Assembly (NCBI RefSeq): GCF_010731775.1
Contig: NZ_AP022590.1
Span: 1,488,001-1,552,000, forward strand
DNA from: Mycobacterium mantenii
Lineage (GTDB): Bacteria; Actinomycetota; Actinomycetes; Mycobacteriales; Mycobacteriaceae
Direction: 5' to 3'
DNA length: 64,000 nt
The notes beneath the pieces were generated by a model, which worked only from the letters and a program-made list of their open reading frames with translations, ran no database searches and was not told where the DNA came from. This document shows, in pieces, positions 1-9,404 of this stretch. Position numbers and translations under genes: made by a program. The number at the start of each line of letters is the position of its first letter. The first letter of the stretch is position 1.

Positions 1-18
1 CCACTGCAGTTCTCCTGT

Positions 19-73
19 CGTAGGGTGCCCGATAGGCGCCTACGAGCACCATACAGATGCGACATCCTGTATG
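19..73. terminator. Hairpins downstream of the 75-aa gene
   Basis: Two small inverted repeats lie just past the stop of the minus-strand gene ending at 113: CATACAG at 50-56 pairs with CTGTATG at 67-73, and CGTAGG at 19-24 pairs with CCTACG at 39-44. Neither has a clear U-tract, as is usual in mycobacteria. They may terminate that gene; nothing else is visible in bases 1-112. Confidence 0.35.
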
Positions 74-112
74 ACCAGTGCGCTATTTACGCGGAATTCG
101 TTCCGACGACAA

Positions 113-340
113 TCACCTGAGGACCCTCAACGCCCATCGGCGCGGATTGTCCTCGTTTCCGCCATCTTCTGGAAACCGGCGTGCGGGCTGTTCGATGAGG
201 CCTTCAGCCACATCGGGTCCGGCCGAAGACGATGGATGGCGGCGCATCGCCTCCTCGCGCTCGCGGGCGCGAAGCTGAGCCGCATTCCAAGCCGAGTGCG
301 TCTGCAGGACAATTATTTTGGCCGCAACACCAGTTGCCAT
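113..340 (-). CDS. Small conserved-looking protein, 75 aa, candidate DosR-regulon member
   Basis: Function unknown. The start is supported by a good ribosome binding site (AGAGGA about 9 nt before the ATG at 340) and by a DosR-type palindrome at 422-441, about 80 bp upstream, the same spacing seen before known regulon genes in this window. The N-terminus (AAKIIVLQTHSAW) looks like a beta strand followed by a long charged helix rich in Arg and Glu; the C-terminal third is Pro/Arg-rich and probably disordered. There is no signal peptide or membrane segment. The gene faces away from the kinase at 480-1898 in the sense that both are on the minus strand and the kinase ends 140 bp upstream. It may be a small stress effector; I cannot name a family. 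Confidence 0.55.
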   Translation of the reverse strand: MATGVAAKIIVLQTHSAWNAAQLRAREREEAMRRHPSSSAGPDVAEGLIEQPARRFPEDGGNEDNPRRWALRVLR

Positions 341-421
341 GTGGCTGTTCCTCTCACGACGATATCGCCTTACCGCAAAACGTCGTATTTACAACATTTA
401 TCGCGGCAGCCGGACCAGCCG

Positions 422-441
422 ATAGGGACTGAAGCCTCTGA
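422..441. promoter_or_regulatory. Predicted DosR box upstream of the 75-aa gene
   Basis: Core GGGACTGAAGCCTC matches GGGACTWWAGTCCC at most positions including both GG.C/G.CC half sites. It lies 82 bp upstream of the start at 340, between the end of the PAS kinase (480) and the small gene. Confidence 0.55.
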
Positions 442-479
442 CACGGGGGCCGTTCGGCCACACCGCCCAGAACGCGGCA

Positions 480-1898
480 CTAGATCAGAACAAGCGGAGC
501 GATCCATCGCAGCCGGGTGCCCCCGCCGGGAACACGATCGACGTCCAAGGTGCCCCCGACCGATTCGGCACGCTTGCGCAATTTCATCAGGCCCGCTTCC
601 GTGACGTCGTGGGACAAGCCTCTTCCGTTGTCGACGACTTCGATACACAGCTCGTCAGCGACCTCGACGGCGATCGTCAGCCTGGTCGCCGCCGCGTGCC
701 GTACCGCGTTGTTGATCGCTTCCGTGACGACGGCTTCTGCATCCTCGGCCAGCGCTCCCTCCACCACCGAAAGCGGTCCTTTGTACTGCACGGTGGTGGC
801 CAAATCGTCTGATAGCCGGCTGATCATTTCATCCAAACGCTGGCGCAGACCGGTGACATCGGCATCCCTGCGGCGCAGGTCGAAGATCGCGGTGCGAAAC
901 TCCTGCACCACCGCGTGGAGATCGTCGACCGCCGTGTTGAGGCGCTGCTGCACTTCGGGCGAGCGCGCCCGCGGGATGGTGCCCTGAAGCGCGAGACCGA
1001 CGGCGAAGACGCGCTGAATTGCGTGGTCTTGCAGGTCGCCCGCGATGCGGTCCCGCTCGGCGAATACCTCGGCCTGCGCCCGAGCTTCGCTCAGCTCGGC
1101 CTGGAGGGCCAACTGCTCGGTGATGTCGCGAATCGCCGCCGACACCATGACGCCCTGCTCGGTCTGCAATGGGCTGAGGCTCACGTCGACAGGGAACACG
1201 GTTCCATCGCGACGCAGCCCCCAGAGCTCTAGACCGACCCCCATGCGCCGTGACCCCGGCTTGTCAAAGAAGCCGGCGCGATGCTGTTCGTGGGCCCCGC
1301 GTAGCCGGGGCGGGATCAGCATCTCAATCTCCCTGCCCAGCAGGTCTTCGCGTGGGTAGCCGAACATCTGGTCGGTTTGGGCGTTTGCGAGCATGATGCG
1401 CCCGTCCGGCCCGACGATGACCATGGCCTCCGGGGCCGATTCCAGCAAAGCGTGGAACATCGTTTCGGCTCGTTGATGCTCGGCGGTCACGTCGCGCATC
1501 ACTTTGGTGAACCCGGTGATGGCACCCGCGTCGTCTTTTAGCACTGCCAACGCCACGGCGGCACGAAACCGCCGGCCGTCCTTGCGCACTCGCCAGCCGT
1601 CGAACTCGATGCGTCCTGAGTCGCGCGCCGCGTCCAACTCGCATTCGGCCCGCGCGCCGGCGCGGTCCTCTTCCGTGTACAACACCGAGACGGGTTGGTC
1701 GAGCACATCCGCCACCGTGTAGCCCGTCATCACCTCGGCACCCGGGCACCAGCGGATCACGTAACCGATCGCATCGAGTTGGATGATCGCGTAGTCGGTG
1801 ATCGCATCCACCATGGCGTCGACGTCGCATAGCCGCTCTCGCAAGCTCTTGTTGAGTAACGCCGAGCTCAGATAGCGTTCGGCGCGCGGCGATGTCAT
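480..1898 (-). CDS. PAS-PAS sensor histidine kinase, DosS/NarL-type kinase core
   Basis: A cytoplasmic two-component sensor of 472 aa when started at the ATG at 1898, which has AAAGAGGG upstream; an in-frame ATG at 1967 would add 23 unlikely residues. Order of domains: PAS 1 (about residues 30-140, with the PAC-like segment GFTKVMRDVTAEHQ), PAS 2 (about 150-260, ending AAIRDITEQ), HisKA_3 dimerisation domain with phospho-acceptor His in DLQDHAIQRVF, and an HATPase_c domain with intact N-box (EAINNAVRHA) and G1 box (VVDNGRGLS). The kinase half is very like DosS/DosT, but GAF sensor domains are replaced by PAS. No response regulator is adjacent, so DosR at 18.5 kb is the obvious possible partner (inference). 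It sits 160 bp downstream of the WS/DGAT gene on the same strand and may be the last gene of that operon. Confidence 0.88.
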   Translation of the reverse strand: MTSPRAERYLSSALLNKSLRERLCDVDAMVDAITDYAIIQLDAIGYVIRWCPGAEVMTGYTVADVLDQPVSVLYTEEDRAGARAECELDAARDSGRIEFDGWRVRKDGRRFRAAVALAVLKDDAGAITGFTKVMRDVTAEHQRAETMFHALLESAPEAMVIVGPDGRIMLANAQTDQMFGYPREDLLGREIEMLIPPRLRGAHEQHRAGFFDKPGSRRMGVGLELWGLRRDGTVFPVDVSLSPLQTEQGVMVSAAIRDITEQLALQAELSEARAQAEVFAERDRIAGDLQDHAIQRVFAVGLALQGTIPRARSPEVQQRLNTAVDDLHAVVQEFRTAIFDLRRRDADVTGLRQRLDEMISRLSDDLATTVQYKGPLSVVEGALAEDAEAVVTEAINNAVRHAAATRLTIAVEVADELCIEVVDNGRGLSHDVTEAGLMKLRKRAESVGGTLDVDRVPGGGTRLRWIAPLVLI

Positions 1899-2058
1899 CA
1901 GGCGTGGCCCTCTTTCCTTGCCTGCGGCTGCACAGATACTACCGTCCTGTCGGATGCCTGACTTCAAAACTCAACCGACGATCCGGGCATGCGCCGCCCG
2001 AGGCTTGCATCGAGAGAAGCGAACCCGGTCAGCGGATCGCGATGTCTGGCGCGCCCGT

Positions 2059-3477
2059 TCACATCGCAGGCTTTGCTTTTGACGGTCCGAGCTTCGCGGC
2101 GCGGCTACGCCGATGCGGTCGGCTGGCCCTCACCAACCGTTCGACACCGTCCTCGATTCCACTGGCGAGCGCCCCGATGTCGGGCGCGGTGTCGAAGTCG
2201 GCGGTGATGCCGAACACGAAGTTATCGGCGTAACTGACCATCGCAATGCCCGTGCGCAGCTGAAGAGCGATGGGAGGAATGGGCAGAATTTCCAACACCC
2301 GACGCCCCATCAATCGCTGCTGGCCGCGCGGACCGGGAACGTTGGTGGCCAGGGCGACCACCGCACGTTGGGGCAGGCGCATCAGCAATCGAATCGTCCA
2401 CGCGGAGAAAGCGAACGGGACACGCCGGAGTGCCGAAACCACGGCACTGCCACCTTCGCTTTGACCGCTCGCTTTGGCATGCTTGAGCCGATCGTGCACC
2501 AGTCGCAGCTGTTTGAGGGGATCCTCCTCGTCGACCGGTAGCAGCGGCAACATGGCCGAGACCCGGTTGTCGGCCACGTTGAGCTGGTCGATCGGACGGA
2601 CGGAAACCGGCACCAGCGTGCGCAGGGAATTCCGCCCGGGCTGCTCCCCGCGCGCGAGCAGGACCGTGCGGTAACTGCCGGTAATCGCGGCCAGCGCAAC
2701 GTCGTTCACTGTGACACTGAATTTCTGGGCCACCTTCTGCATGTCTGCCAACCGAACCCGGGCTGCGCTGTACCGGCGCATCGTCGTTACCGGTCCGTTG
2801 AGTGACGATTCCGGGCCGGGGATGAGCAGACTGGCGGCCAGTTCGGCCGCACCCACGGCCACGTGCTCGGCGGCGGTTGCCGCACCGATGGCACTTCGTC
2901 CCATCTCACTCACCCAGTTCATCGGGTTGAGGCTTGGTTTCACCGAACCCGGCTCGCGCCGGACCGGCCGCTGAGCAGCGTGAATAGCTGTCGCGAAACT
3001 GTCGCCGGTGTCATCGTCGCCGAACTTTGCCATCAGCTGCGTTGCCGCGATGCCATCAGCGATGCAGTGGTGAATCTTGGTCAGTACCGCCCACCGGTCG
3101 TCGCTCAGCCCTTCGATGATCCAGCAGTCCCACAGTGGCCGTTCACGATCCAGGCGGTGCTCCATCAAAGTCGCGATCATCTCGAATAGTTCAGTATCGC
3201 CCCCGGGATGCGGAAGCGCGAGACGATGGACATGACGCGAAATCTCGAAATGTGGGTCGTCAACCCATTCGGGCGGGCGCAGATCGAGCGGATGAGTCCG
3301 CAGCACCTGCCTGAATCGCTGGATCGCCGGCATCCGGTCGGCGATCACGGAAACAAATTCGTCGTAGCCTGGGGCCGGACCCTCCGCGATTGACACGGCG
3401 CCGACCGCGAGGCTTACGTGCGGATCGGAGTCTTCGGCCTCGAGGAAACCTGCATCCAAGGCAGTTAGTTGCTCCAT
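2059..3477 (-). CDS. Wax ester synthase/diacylglycerol acyltransferase (WS/DGAT), Tgs1-like
   Basis: Makes triacylglycerol or wax ester from acyl-CoA and diacylglycerol or a fatty alcohol. It is 472 aa, the usual length. The N-terminus MEQLTALDAGFLEAED is typical of Tgs1/Rv3130c, and the catalytic HHxxxDG motif is present as HHCIADG at about residues 137-143. The C-terminal half contains the family NVPGPR motif. The ATG at 3477 overlaps the end of the preceding ketoacyl-synthase gene by 13 bp, showing translational coupling. It is one of three WS/DGAT genes in the window and the only one in an operon with PEP synthase and KAS III enzymes. Membrane or lipid-droplet association is expected from the family. 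Confidence 0.92.
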   Translation of the reverse strand: MEQLTALDAGFLEAEDSDPHVSLAVGAVSIAEGPAPGYDEFVSVIADRMPAIQRFRQVLRTHPLDLRPPEWVDDPHFEISRHVHRLALPHPGGDTELFEMIATLMEHRLDRERPLWDCWIIEGLSDDRWAVLTKIHHCIADGIAATQLMAKFGDDDTGDSFATAIHAAQRPVRREPGSVKPSLNPMNWVSEMGRSAIGAATAAEHVAVGAAELAASLLIPGPESSLNGPVTTMRRYSAARVRLADMQKVAQKFSVTVNDVALAAITGSYRTVLLARGEQPGRNSLRTLVPVSVRPIDQLNVADNRVSAMLPLLPVDEEDPLKQLRLVHDRLKHAKASGQSEGGSAVVSALRRVPFAFSAWTIRLLMRLPQRAVVALATNVPGPRGQQRLMGRRVLEILPIPPIALQLRTGIAMVSYADNFVFGITADFDTAPDIGALASGIEDGVERLVRASRPHRRSRAAKLGPSKAKPAM

Positions 3478-4403
3478 TTGGCTACCTTCCGCGCGGTGCC
3501 ATCCGATTCAGAAAATGCGGATGGCGGTTGCCGGTAGAGAGCGGCGCCCCCGGTGGTACCCGCACCGGCGACGACGAAAAGCAGTCGAGCGCCGACCGGT
3601 AACGTTTCGGCTCGCTGCCCGAAGGCGGCCGCCAGCGCAGCGGTGTGCATGTTCTGATCGTCGGCGACGATGATTTTGTCGACCGGCACCCCGAGCCTGT
3701 CGCTCAACAAGGTTCGGTACTCGTGGCGTGCGGGCGCCGCGACAATGACGTCGACATCGGCCAGCCGTGTGGATTGGGCTTCGAGGCATGCGCACACCGC
3801 CGACACCGCAGCCACGAGGAACCGCTCGTCCATGTCACCCGATTGACCGAACCGGAGAACGTTGCGGGAATCCGCGAACCCTACTGTGGCGGTGAAGCTC
3901 TGACCGTCTCCCGTCGGCTCCTCGGCATTCGACCAGGACACCGGGCTCAGACCGTAGTCTTCGTCGGTCCAGCGACACAGCAACGCCGCACCGGCGGCCG
4001 AAAACGGAAAGTGCTCGCTCATTCCGTGGCCGGGGTCGGCATCGCTGGCGACGACGAGTGCCAGCCGAACGGCCCGTGACCGCAAAAAGCCGTCGACGAT
4101 CTGCAGCGCGGTGAGCACCCCGCAAGCGCCGTTGGCGATATCGAACGAAAACGTGCCGTGGGCGCCGGTGTGCGGATCTTCGGGATTGGCGCCGATGTCA
4201 TCCTGGATCAGCGCCGCCAATGCCGGTTCTCCGAGATTTCGGTCGCGGTAGATCCCGGCGTTGACGACGAGATCGAGTTCACCGGGGTCGCAGCCGGCCC
4301 GCTCCAGGCAGTCCTTACCCGCGGCCACGGCGAGATGCAGCGCGCTGTGCCGGCCAAGCCACCGTGGATATGCGGTGGCGACTCGATCAATGATCGTGCC
4401 CAT
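3465..4403 (-). CDS. Ketoacyl-ACP synthase III-like protein lacking catalytic His/Asn
   Basis: A thiolase-fold protein of 312 aa, shorter than the usual 330-350. The nucleophile region is retained (DIANGACGVL). Where active FabH-type enzymes have PHQA and YGNT, this protein reads APARHEY and DQNMHTAA, so both catalytic His and Asn positions appear substituted or shifted. It starts at the ATG at 4403, overlapping the preceding, intact KAS III gene by 17 bp, and its end overlaps the WS/DGAT start. Tight coupling suggests the two KAS III proteins form a hetero-oligomer in which this one is a structural or acyl-transfer partner. The alternative is an enzyme with a changed reaction, for example hydrolysis or acyl transfer. 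The family assignment is fairly sure; the activity is not. Confidence 0.8.
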   Translation of the reverse strand: MGTIIDRVATAYPRWLGRHSALHLAVAAGKDCLERAGCDPGELDLVVNAGIYRDRNLGEPALAALIQDDIGANPEDPHTGAHGTFSFDIANGACGVLTALQIVDGFLRSRAVRLALVVASDADPGHGMSEHFPFSAAGAALLCRWTDEDYGLSPVSWSNAEEPTGDGQSFTATVGFADSRNVLRFGQSGDMDERFLVAAVSAVCACLEAQSTRLADVDVIVAAPARHEYRTLLSDRLGVPVDKIIVADDQNMHTAALAAAFGQRAETLPVGARLLFVVAGAGTTGGAALYRQPPSAFSESDGTARKVAKWSN

Positions 4404-5490
4404 AGCGGCTCACCAAATCCTCGTCCAAAGTAATTAACACCACGCCGATTTCCAGCCCGGACGCCAGCGCCAGCAGCGCGATCCTCTCCCCCGCCGCGAT
4501 GCGTCCCGCTTCGAGCTCCTCGACCAATGCCACCGTGTGGGTCGTCGATGCCGTGTTGCCATACCGGTCGACGGTGATCACGGCGTCGTGCCGGGGGCTG
4601 TCGCCGAACGTCTCCGACATTCGGGCCATGCCCTTGCGGATCGCCCGCGCCGAGGTCTGGTGGGTGATCACGTGGTCGATCTCGTGAATCGAAATACCCA
4701 CGGCATCAAGGACTTCATGAAGCAACAACGGCGTATCGGCGATCGCGGCCCGCTGGATGGCGCGCGAATTCGTGAACATCCGTGCACCCGGATCGTGTCC
4801 CTGCGGATACGCCAAGCACAGCCGGCTGTAGTCGGCGACAGTGGTGAATCCGGCAAGGGTGATACCGGCAGAGCCGGCCGGAGCCCGCTCGAGCAGCAGT
4901 GCCGCCCCGGCGTCACCCAGAGTCAGGCACGCCAATTCCTTGCTCATGATGTTGCGGATGTGCCGCGCCGCATTGTGGCTCAGCTGCGAGATGTACTCGC
5001 CGCTGACCACCAGCCCACGCTCGACGATTCCCTGCCGAATCCAATTGTTCAGAATCGTCACCCCGGTGAGCATCCCCGCGCACGCGTTGGATACGTCGAA
5101 GGTCATCGCCTGTGATGCCCCGATGCCATGGGCCACGACACTGCTCATCGTGGGCTCGAGCCATTGCGTCAGGCCACCACGGAATTTCGTGATACTGCAG
5201 CTGATCACCACGTCCAGCGATGCGGGATCCTGTTGCGCCCTGGACAGACAGTCGATCGCCGCCGAGACGGCAAGGGTGTACGAGTCTTCCTCGCCCACGG
5301 AGACCCGGCGTTCACGGATTCCGGTCAGCCGTTCCAGGTCGATGTGCGTGCGATGGCGTGTGGTGGCCATCAATTCGTCGGTCGTCAGGTGCGTCTCGGG
5401 TAAATGACGGCCGGCACCAGCCAATCGGGTGACGTAGGGTGCCGTGATCCCTTCCCCCGCGGCGTCCATCACCAGCCAATGCCGCGGCAT
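4387..5490 (-). CDS. 3-oxoacyl-ACP synthase III family protein (catalytically intact)
   Basis: Condensing enzyme of the FabH/OleA class, 367 aa. The Cys-His-Asn triad is complete: Cys in DVSNACAGML, His in VITHQTSA, Asn in DRYGNTAS. It is therefore expected to join an acyl thioester with malonyl-ACP or a second acyl-CoA. The start at 5490 has AGGTG upstream and lies 3 nt after the stop of PEP synthase. With the coupled defective paralogue downstream and a WS/DGAT after that, a role in making an unusual storage or dormancy lipid is more likely than housekeeping fatty-acid initiation (inference). It is not the mycolate FabH, whose context is different. Confidence 0.88.
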   Translation of the reverse strand: MPRHWLVMDAAGEGITAPYVTRLAGAGRHLPETHLTTDELMATTRHRTHIDLERLTGIRERRVSVGEEDSYTLAVSAAIDCLSRAQQDPASLDVVISCSITKFRGGLTQWLEPTMSSVVAHGIGASQAMTFDVSNACAGMLTGVTILNNWIRQGIVERGLVVSGEYISQLSHNAARHIRNIMSKELACLTLGDAGAALLLERAPAGSAGITLAGFTTVADYSRLCLAYPQGHDPGARMFTNSRAIQRAAIADTPLLLHEVLDAVGISIHEIDHVITHQTSARAIRKGMARMSETFGDSPRHDAVITVDRYGNTASTTHTVALVEELEAGRIAAGERIALLALASGLEIGVVLITLDEDLVSRYGHDH

Positions 5491-5493
5491 GGG

Positions 5494-7806
5494 TCACACC
5501 TGGCTTTGGTGCTGCGCGGTCCAGTTGCCGGCCGCTTCCAACAGCAACCGCCGTTCGGCGGCCGCGACCGCCCGCCGGGTGGCACCGACCGCGTCGGGAT
5601 TGACCGACACCGAGGTGATGCCCATCCTGACCAGGTGCTCGGCGAAAGCCGGGTTGGTCGAGGGCGCCTGGCCGCACAGCGACGACGTGATGCCGTGTTT
5701 CCGCGCCGTCGCGACAATGCGGCCGATCGCATCGAGAACGGCCCCATCGGATTCGTCGAACAGCTCGGCACAGATCCCGGAATCGCGGTCGACCCCCAGC
5801 ATCAGCTGGGTCAGGTCATTACTGCCGATGGAGACGCCGTCCACACCCAGCCCGATGTATTCGGGTAGCCAGTACGTCACCGAGGGCACTTCGGCCATCA
5901 CCCACCGATGCAGACCGCGCTGGGAACCCAACGGACTCAAGTCGACCAGCGAAAGGCAGGTCTCCAGTTCCCAGCGCGTCCGTACGAAGGGAATCATCAG
6001 ATGCACGTTCGGATTCTGCTCCCGCACCCGTGCCAACGCCTGAAGCTCCAGACCGAACAGGTCGCGTTCTTTGACGTATCGATAGCACCCGCGGTATCCG
6101 ATCATCGGGTTGTTCTCGACGGGTTCGTAAGCCTCACCACCCTGCAAGCCGCGGAACTCGTTGCTACGAAAATCCGTAGCCCGGTATATCACCGGCCGGT
6201 TCCCGAAGGCCGAGGCGATTCGTCCAATCGATGTCGCGAGGGCGTCGACGAGAGCGAACTGCTCGCCGCGAGCTATGAGGTCACGCGGGTGTCTGCCGGA
6301 AAGCGCCTGGGTGAGCAGGAATTCGGCCCGCAGTAGGCCGACGCCGTCGACATCTTGGGCGGCGACCGCTTCGGCCGCGTCGGGGATGGCCAGGTTGACG
6401 TAGATCTTGGTACCGGTTGTCTCGATGGCACTCGTGGTAACCACCGGCTGCCGGGGGGCCGACACGCTGACCTGCGGGCTGAGGCTTCCGGCAGTGACAT
6501 TCCCGCGCGAGCCATCGACAGTGACCGACTGACCCTCGTGCAGAACGGTGGTCGCATTGCGGGCGCCCACCACACAGGGAACTCCGAGTTCGCGCGCGAC
6601 GATGGCCGCATGGCAGGTCATACCGCCGGTCTCGGTCACCACTGCCGCCGCACGCCGGATCGCAGGAAGCCAATCCGGATTGGTCATCGGGGCCACCAGA
6701 ATCTCGTTGTCGATCAACCGGTTGCCCTCGTCCGGAGTGCGGAGCACTCGAACGCGGCCGGAGGCCGACCCGGGTGCCGCCGGCAGCCCCCGCACCAGGA
6801 CGCCGGTGGTTTCCTCCCCGTCGCCCGCGTGCGGGTGCAGCGTCGTGATCGGCCTGGCCTGAACCAACCAGGCCTTGCCGGAGGCGATCGCCCATTCGAC
6901 GTCTTGGGGGCAACCATGATGCGCCTCAACGGCAATCGCCAGCTCGGCGATGCGGCGCAACGCCGTGTCGTCAAGGACTCGCGCCTCGGCCTGCGCACGG
7001 TCTAATTCGACGATGACGTCGTGCCCGTCGGGACCGCGCTCGATCTTGAAAGCCTGGTACCCAACTTTGACGTCGAGCACGTCCAAGGTCTTCTTGTCGA
7101 CGACGTAGGTGTCGGGCTGGACCTTCCCGGACACCACGACCTCGCCAAGTCCGAGAGCGGCTTCGATAACAATGTGCTCCCGCTCCCCCGTGCTGGGATC
7201 GGTGGTGAACGCAACCCCGGATTGCTCGGAGGCAATCATCTGCTGGACGACCACCGCCATCGCGGGATCGGCCCCGAATCCGCGACTGGCCCGATAGGTG
7301 ATGACCCGCGGGCTGAACAGCGAGGCCCAGCACGTGATTACCGCCTCGAGCAGGGCGCTTTCCCCTGCCACGTTGGTCACCGTCTGGTTCATTCCCGCGA
7401 ACGATGCATCACGGCCGTCTTCACCGGTCGCCGACGAGCGCACAGCCACAATGCAATTCGGTCCCAGGGCGCGGTAGGACTCGAGTAACTGATCGCGGAC
7501 GTCCCGGCTCACGCCGGCTTTCGCCACCAGCGTCCGCATTCGTTGGCAGAGCTCGGCCAGCCGGGCGGCGCTGTCCACCTGCGTCAACGCTTCGCGGTGC
7601 AGAGCGGCGAGTTCGGTATCCACCCCGCCGGCCTCCATCGAAGTCAGGTAGCTACTCCGCATCAACACGAACCCCGGCGGCACCGGAAGGCCGGCGGCCA
7701 CCAACTCCCCCATGTTGGCGCCCTTGCCGCCGGCCTCCTCGGCGTCCCCGAGGCGCAGCGTCGCAATATCCGAGACATACTTGGCGGTGAGGGTTTCAGA
7801 TGACAT
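5494..7806 (-). CDS. ppsA: Phosphoenolpyruvate synthase (pyruvate, water dikinase)
   Basis: Converts pyruvate + ATP + water to PEP + AMP + Pi, a gluconeogenic step. At 770 aa it is near the family length of about 790. Domains in order: N-terminal PEP/pyruvate-binding ATP-grasp domain ([10 protein letters not shown], then [19 protein letters not shown]), the swivelling phosphohistidine domain with [10 protein letters not shown] carrying the catalytic His at about residue 400, and the C-terminal PEP-utilising TIM barrel ([20 protein letters not shown]). The ATG at 7806 follows AGAGGCTGGAC. It lies 20 nt after the Rv2004c-like gene in the same operon. In dormancy it could recycle pyruvate from lipid or amino-acid breakdown. 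Confidence 0.95.
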   Translation of the reverse strand: MSSETLTAKYVSDIATLRLGDAEEAGGKGANMGELVAAGLPVPPGFVLMRSSYLTSMEAGGVDTELAALHREALTQVDSAARLAELCQRMRTLVAKAGVSRDVRDQLLESYRALGPNCIVAVRSSATGEDGRDASFAGMNQTVTNVAGESALLEAVITCWASLFSPRVITYRASRGFGADPAMAVVVQQMIASEQSGVAFTTDPSTGEREHIVIEAALGLGEVVVSGKVQPDTYVVDKKTLDVLDVKVGYQAFKIERGPDGHDVIVELDRAQAEARVLDDTALRRIAELAIAVEAHHGCPQDVEWAIASGKAWLVQARPITTLHPHAGDGEETTGVLVRGLPAAPGSASGRVRVLRTPDEGNRLIDNEILVAPMTNPDWLPAIRRAAAVVTETGGMTCHAAIVARELGVPCVVGARNATTVLHEGQSVTVDGSRGNVTAGSLSPQVSVSAPRQPVVTTSAIETTGTKIYVNLAIPDAAEAVAAQDVDGVGLLRAEFLLTQALSGRHPRDLIARGEQFALVDALATSIGRIASAFGNRPVIYRATDFRSNEFRGLQGGEAYEPVENNPMIGYRGCYRYVKERDLFGLELQALARVREQNPNVHLMIPFVRTRWELETCLSLVDLSPLGSQRGLHRWVMAEVPSVTYWLPEYIGLGVDGVSIGSNDLTQLMLGVDRDSGICAELFDESDGAVLDAIGRIVATARKHGITSSLCGQAPSTNPAFAEHLVRMGITSVSVNPDAVGATRRAVAAAERRLLLEAAGNWTAQHQSQV

Positions 7807-7826
7807 GTCCAGCCTCTCTTAACATT

Positions 7827-9392
7827 TCAGCGGTTCTGCAGAGCCGGCGCGTGGACCGCTTGGCGCCAGACATCATGGGCTTGGTCGACGGAGTGCTCAA
7901 CCGACTGCGAGGTGTCCAGCAGGTACGCCGTCTCCCAGCCGCTGTGCTGTTCGGCCAGGGCCGCCGCGATCCCGGGCGTGACCTCGGAACTGCCCTGCCG
8001 GCGCGTTTCTATCCGTTCCGCCGCCACATCGGCGTTCACCGAACACCTGATTTCTACCAATGCCGAAAACGTCTCGCGGGCAATGCGATAGGCATGGGCG
8101 CGGACCTGCGGATTGCGCCAGGTCCCGTCGAGGATGACCGATTGCCCGTTGGCCAACAGCGCCCGCGCCCGGTGCAGGACGACCTCATAGACAGTCCTGA
8201 CGTTGCCGGGACGATACAACCCCGCATCCAGATCGCCGGAATCGCCGGTGACTATACCCACCGCCCGTAATTCTCGGCGTACGTCATCGGTGGAGATGAT
8301 CTGCGCCCCAGTTTTCTCGGCGAGAGCTCGCGCGATGGTCGACTTTCCGGTTCCCGGATTGCCTCCGACCAGGGCCATCCGAACGCTACCCATCTCCAAG
8401 TGCCGGGTCGCAATCGCCAGGTGCCGAGCCGCATCGGCAGTAGCCCCCGGGTGTCCTTGCGACAGCCGTACGCAATCAACCTTTGCCCGGACGACGGCTC
8501 GGTACGCGATGTAGAAGTCTCGCAGTGACGATGGCGCCGTGTCACCCGAATGGAGTGCATAGCGATCGAGGAAATAGTCTCCAAGGTCTGCGCGCCCCAG
8601 GAACTCCAGGTCCATCGCCAGGAAAGCGGCGTCGTCGATGCGGTCGAGATAGCGGAGCTTGTCATCAAACTCCAAACAATCAAGGAGCGCCGGTTCGCCT
8701 GCCACGCAGAAAATATCGTCGGCAAGCAGATCACCGTGGCCGTCGACGATGCACCCGTCCGCGATCCGATGCGTAAACAAGGGCGCACGCCCCGACGTGA
8801 AATCGACCGCCAGGCGCTGGATTGGGGCCAGATCCTCGAAGGAGAATCCCGAATCGGGGTTGTCCGCATAGCGATTCAGTTCCTGCAGGTTCTCGCTGAA
8901 CCGTCCGTCGACAGCGCAGACCTGGCCCTGGGCGTCGATGGCCGGGCTCCGCTGGGACTGTCGGTGAAATCGGGCCAACATGGCGGCGATGGTGTCCAAC
9001 ACGTGGCAGATGGATTCGTCGGGGTCGTAGCACACTCTGAATGCCAAGCGATCACTGTCGAAGTAGCGCCGCATCACGACGACCGGCTCGGGGGGCCCGC
9101 CGGCCGGATCGGTGAGATGTGCGATCCCCAAATAGCTTTCCGGAGAAAGCCGGCTGTTCAATTCGACTTCTCGACGGCAGGCACGTTCGCGCTGTTCGGT
9201 TGTCCGGAAGTCGAGAAAGTCGGTCAGCACCGGCTTCTTCGCCTTGTAGGCACGCTTGCCGGCGAGCACCACCACCCCGGTGTGGGTTTCGTGAACATCG
9301 ACATAGGGTTCCGTGGGCGTACCCGAGGTCCCGACGTCAGCGGTCACGAGCTCGCGTCCCATCACCGTCGGTTTGTGCGTCGCCGAGGACAT
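7827..9392 (-). CDS. Rv2004c-like protein: aminoglycoside phosphotransferase-like + AAA P-loop domain
   Basis: A 521-aa two-domain cytoplasmic protein. The N-terminal two thirds resemble the APH/kinase-like family (IVDGHGDLLADDIF is the Brenner-like HGDLxxxN/D segment, followed by LDCLEFDDKLRYLD). The C-terminal part is a small P-loop kinase (GGNPGTGKST, about residues 340-347) resembling gluconate- or zeta-toxin-type kinases. In M. tuberculosis the orthologue Rv2004c is a DosR-regulon gene of 498 aa next to a USP and otsB1, exactly the neighbourhood here. The start at 9392 is taken because of GAGGCG upstream; an in-frame ATG 10 codons on is possible. The substrate is unknown. Confidence 0.88.
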   Translation of the reverse strand: MSSATHKPTVMGRELVTADVGTSGTPTEPYVDVHETHTGVVVLAGKRAYKAKKPVLTDFLDFRTTEQRERACRREVELNSRLSPESYLGIAHLTDPAGGPPEPVVVMRRYFDSDRLAFRVCYDPDESICHVLDTIAAMLARFHRQSQRSPAIDAQGQVCAVDGRFSENLQELNRYADNPDSGFSFEDLAPIQRLAVDFTSGRAPLFTHRIADGCIVDGHGDLLADDIFCVAGEPALLDCLEFDDKLRYLDRIDDAAFLAMDLEFLGRADLGDYFLDRYALHSGDTAPSSLRDFYIAYRAVVRAKVDCVRLSQGHPGATADAARHLAIATRHLEMGSVRMALVGGNPGTGKSTIARALAEKTGAQIISTDDVRRELRAVGIVTGDSGDLDAGLYRPGNVRTVYEVVLHRARALLANGQSVILDGTWRNPQVRAHAYRIARETFSALVEIRCSVNADVAAERIETRRQGSSEVTPGIAAALAEQHSGWETAYLLDTSQSVEHSVDQAHDVWRQAVHAPALQNR

Positions 9393-9404
9393 CTCGGGGT
9401 CGCC

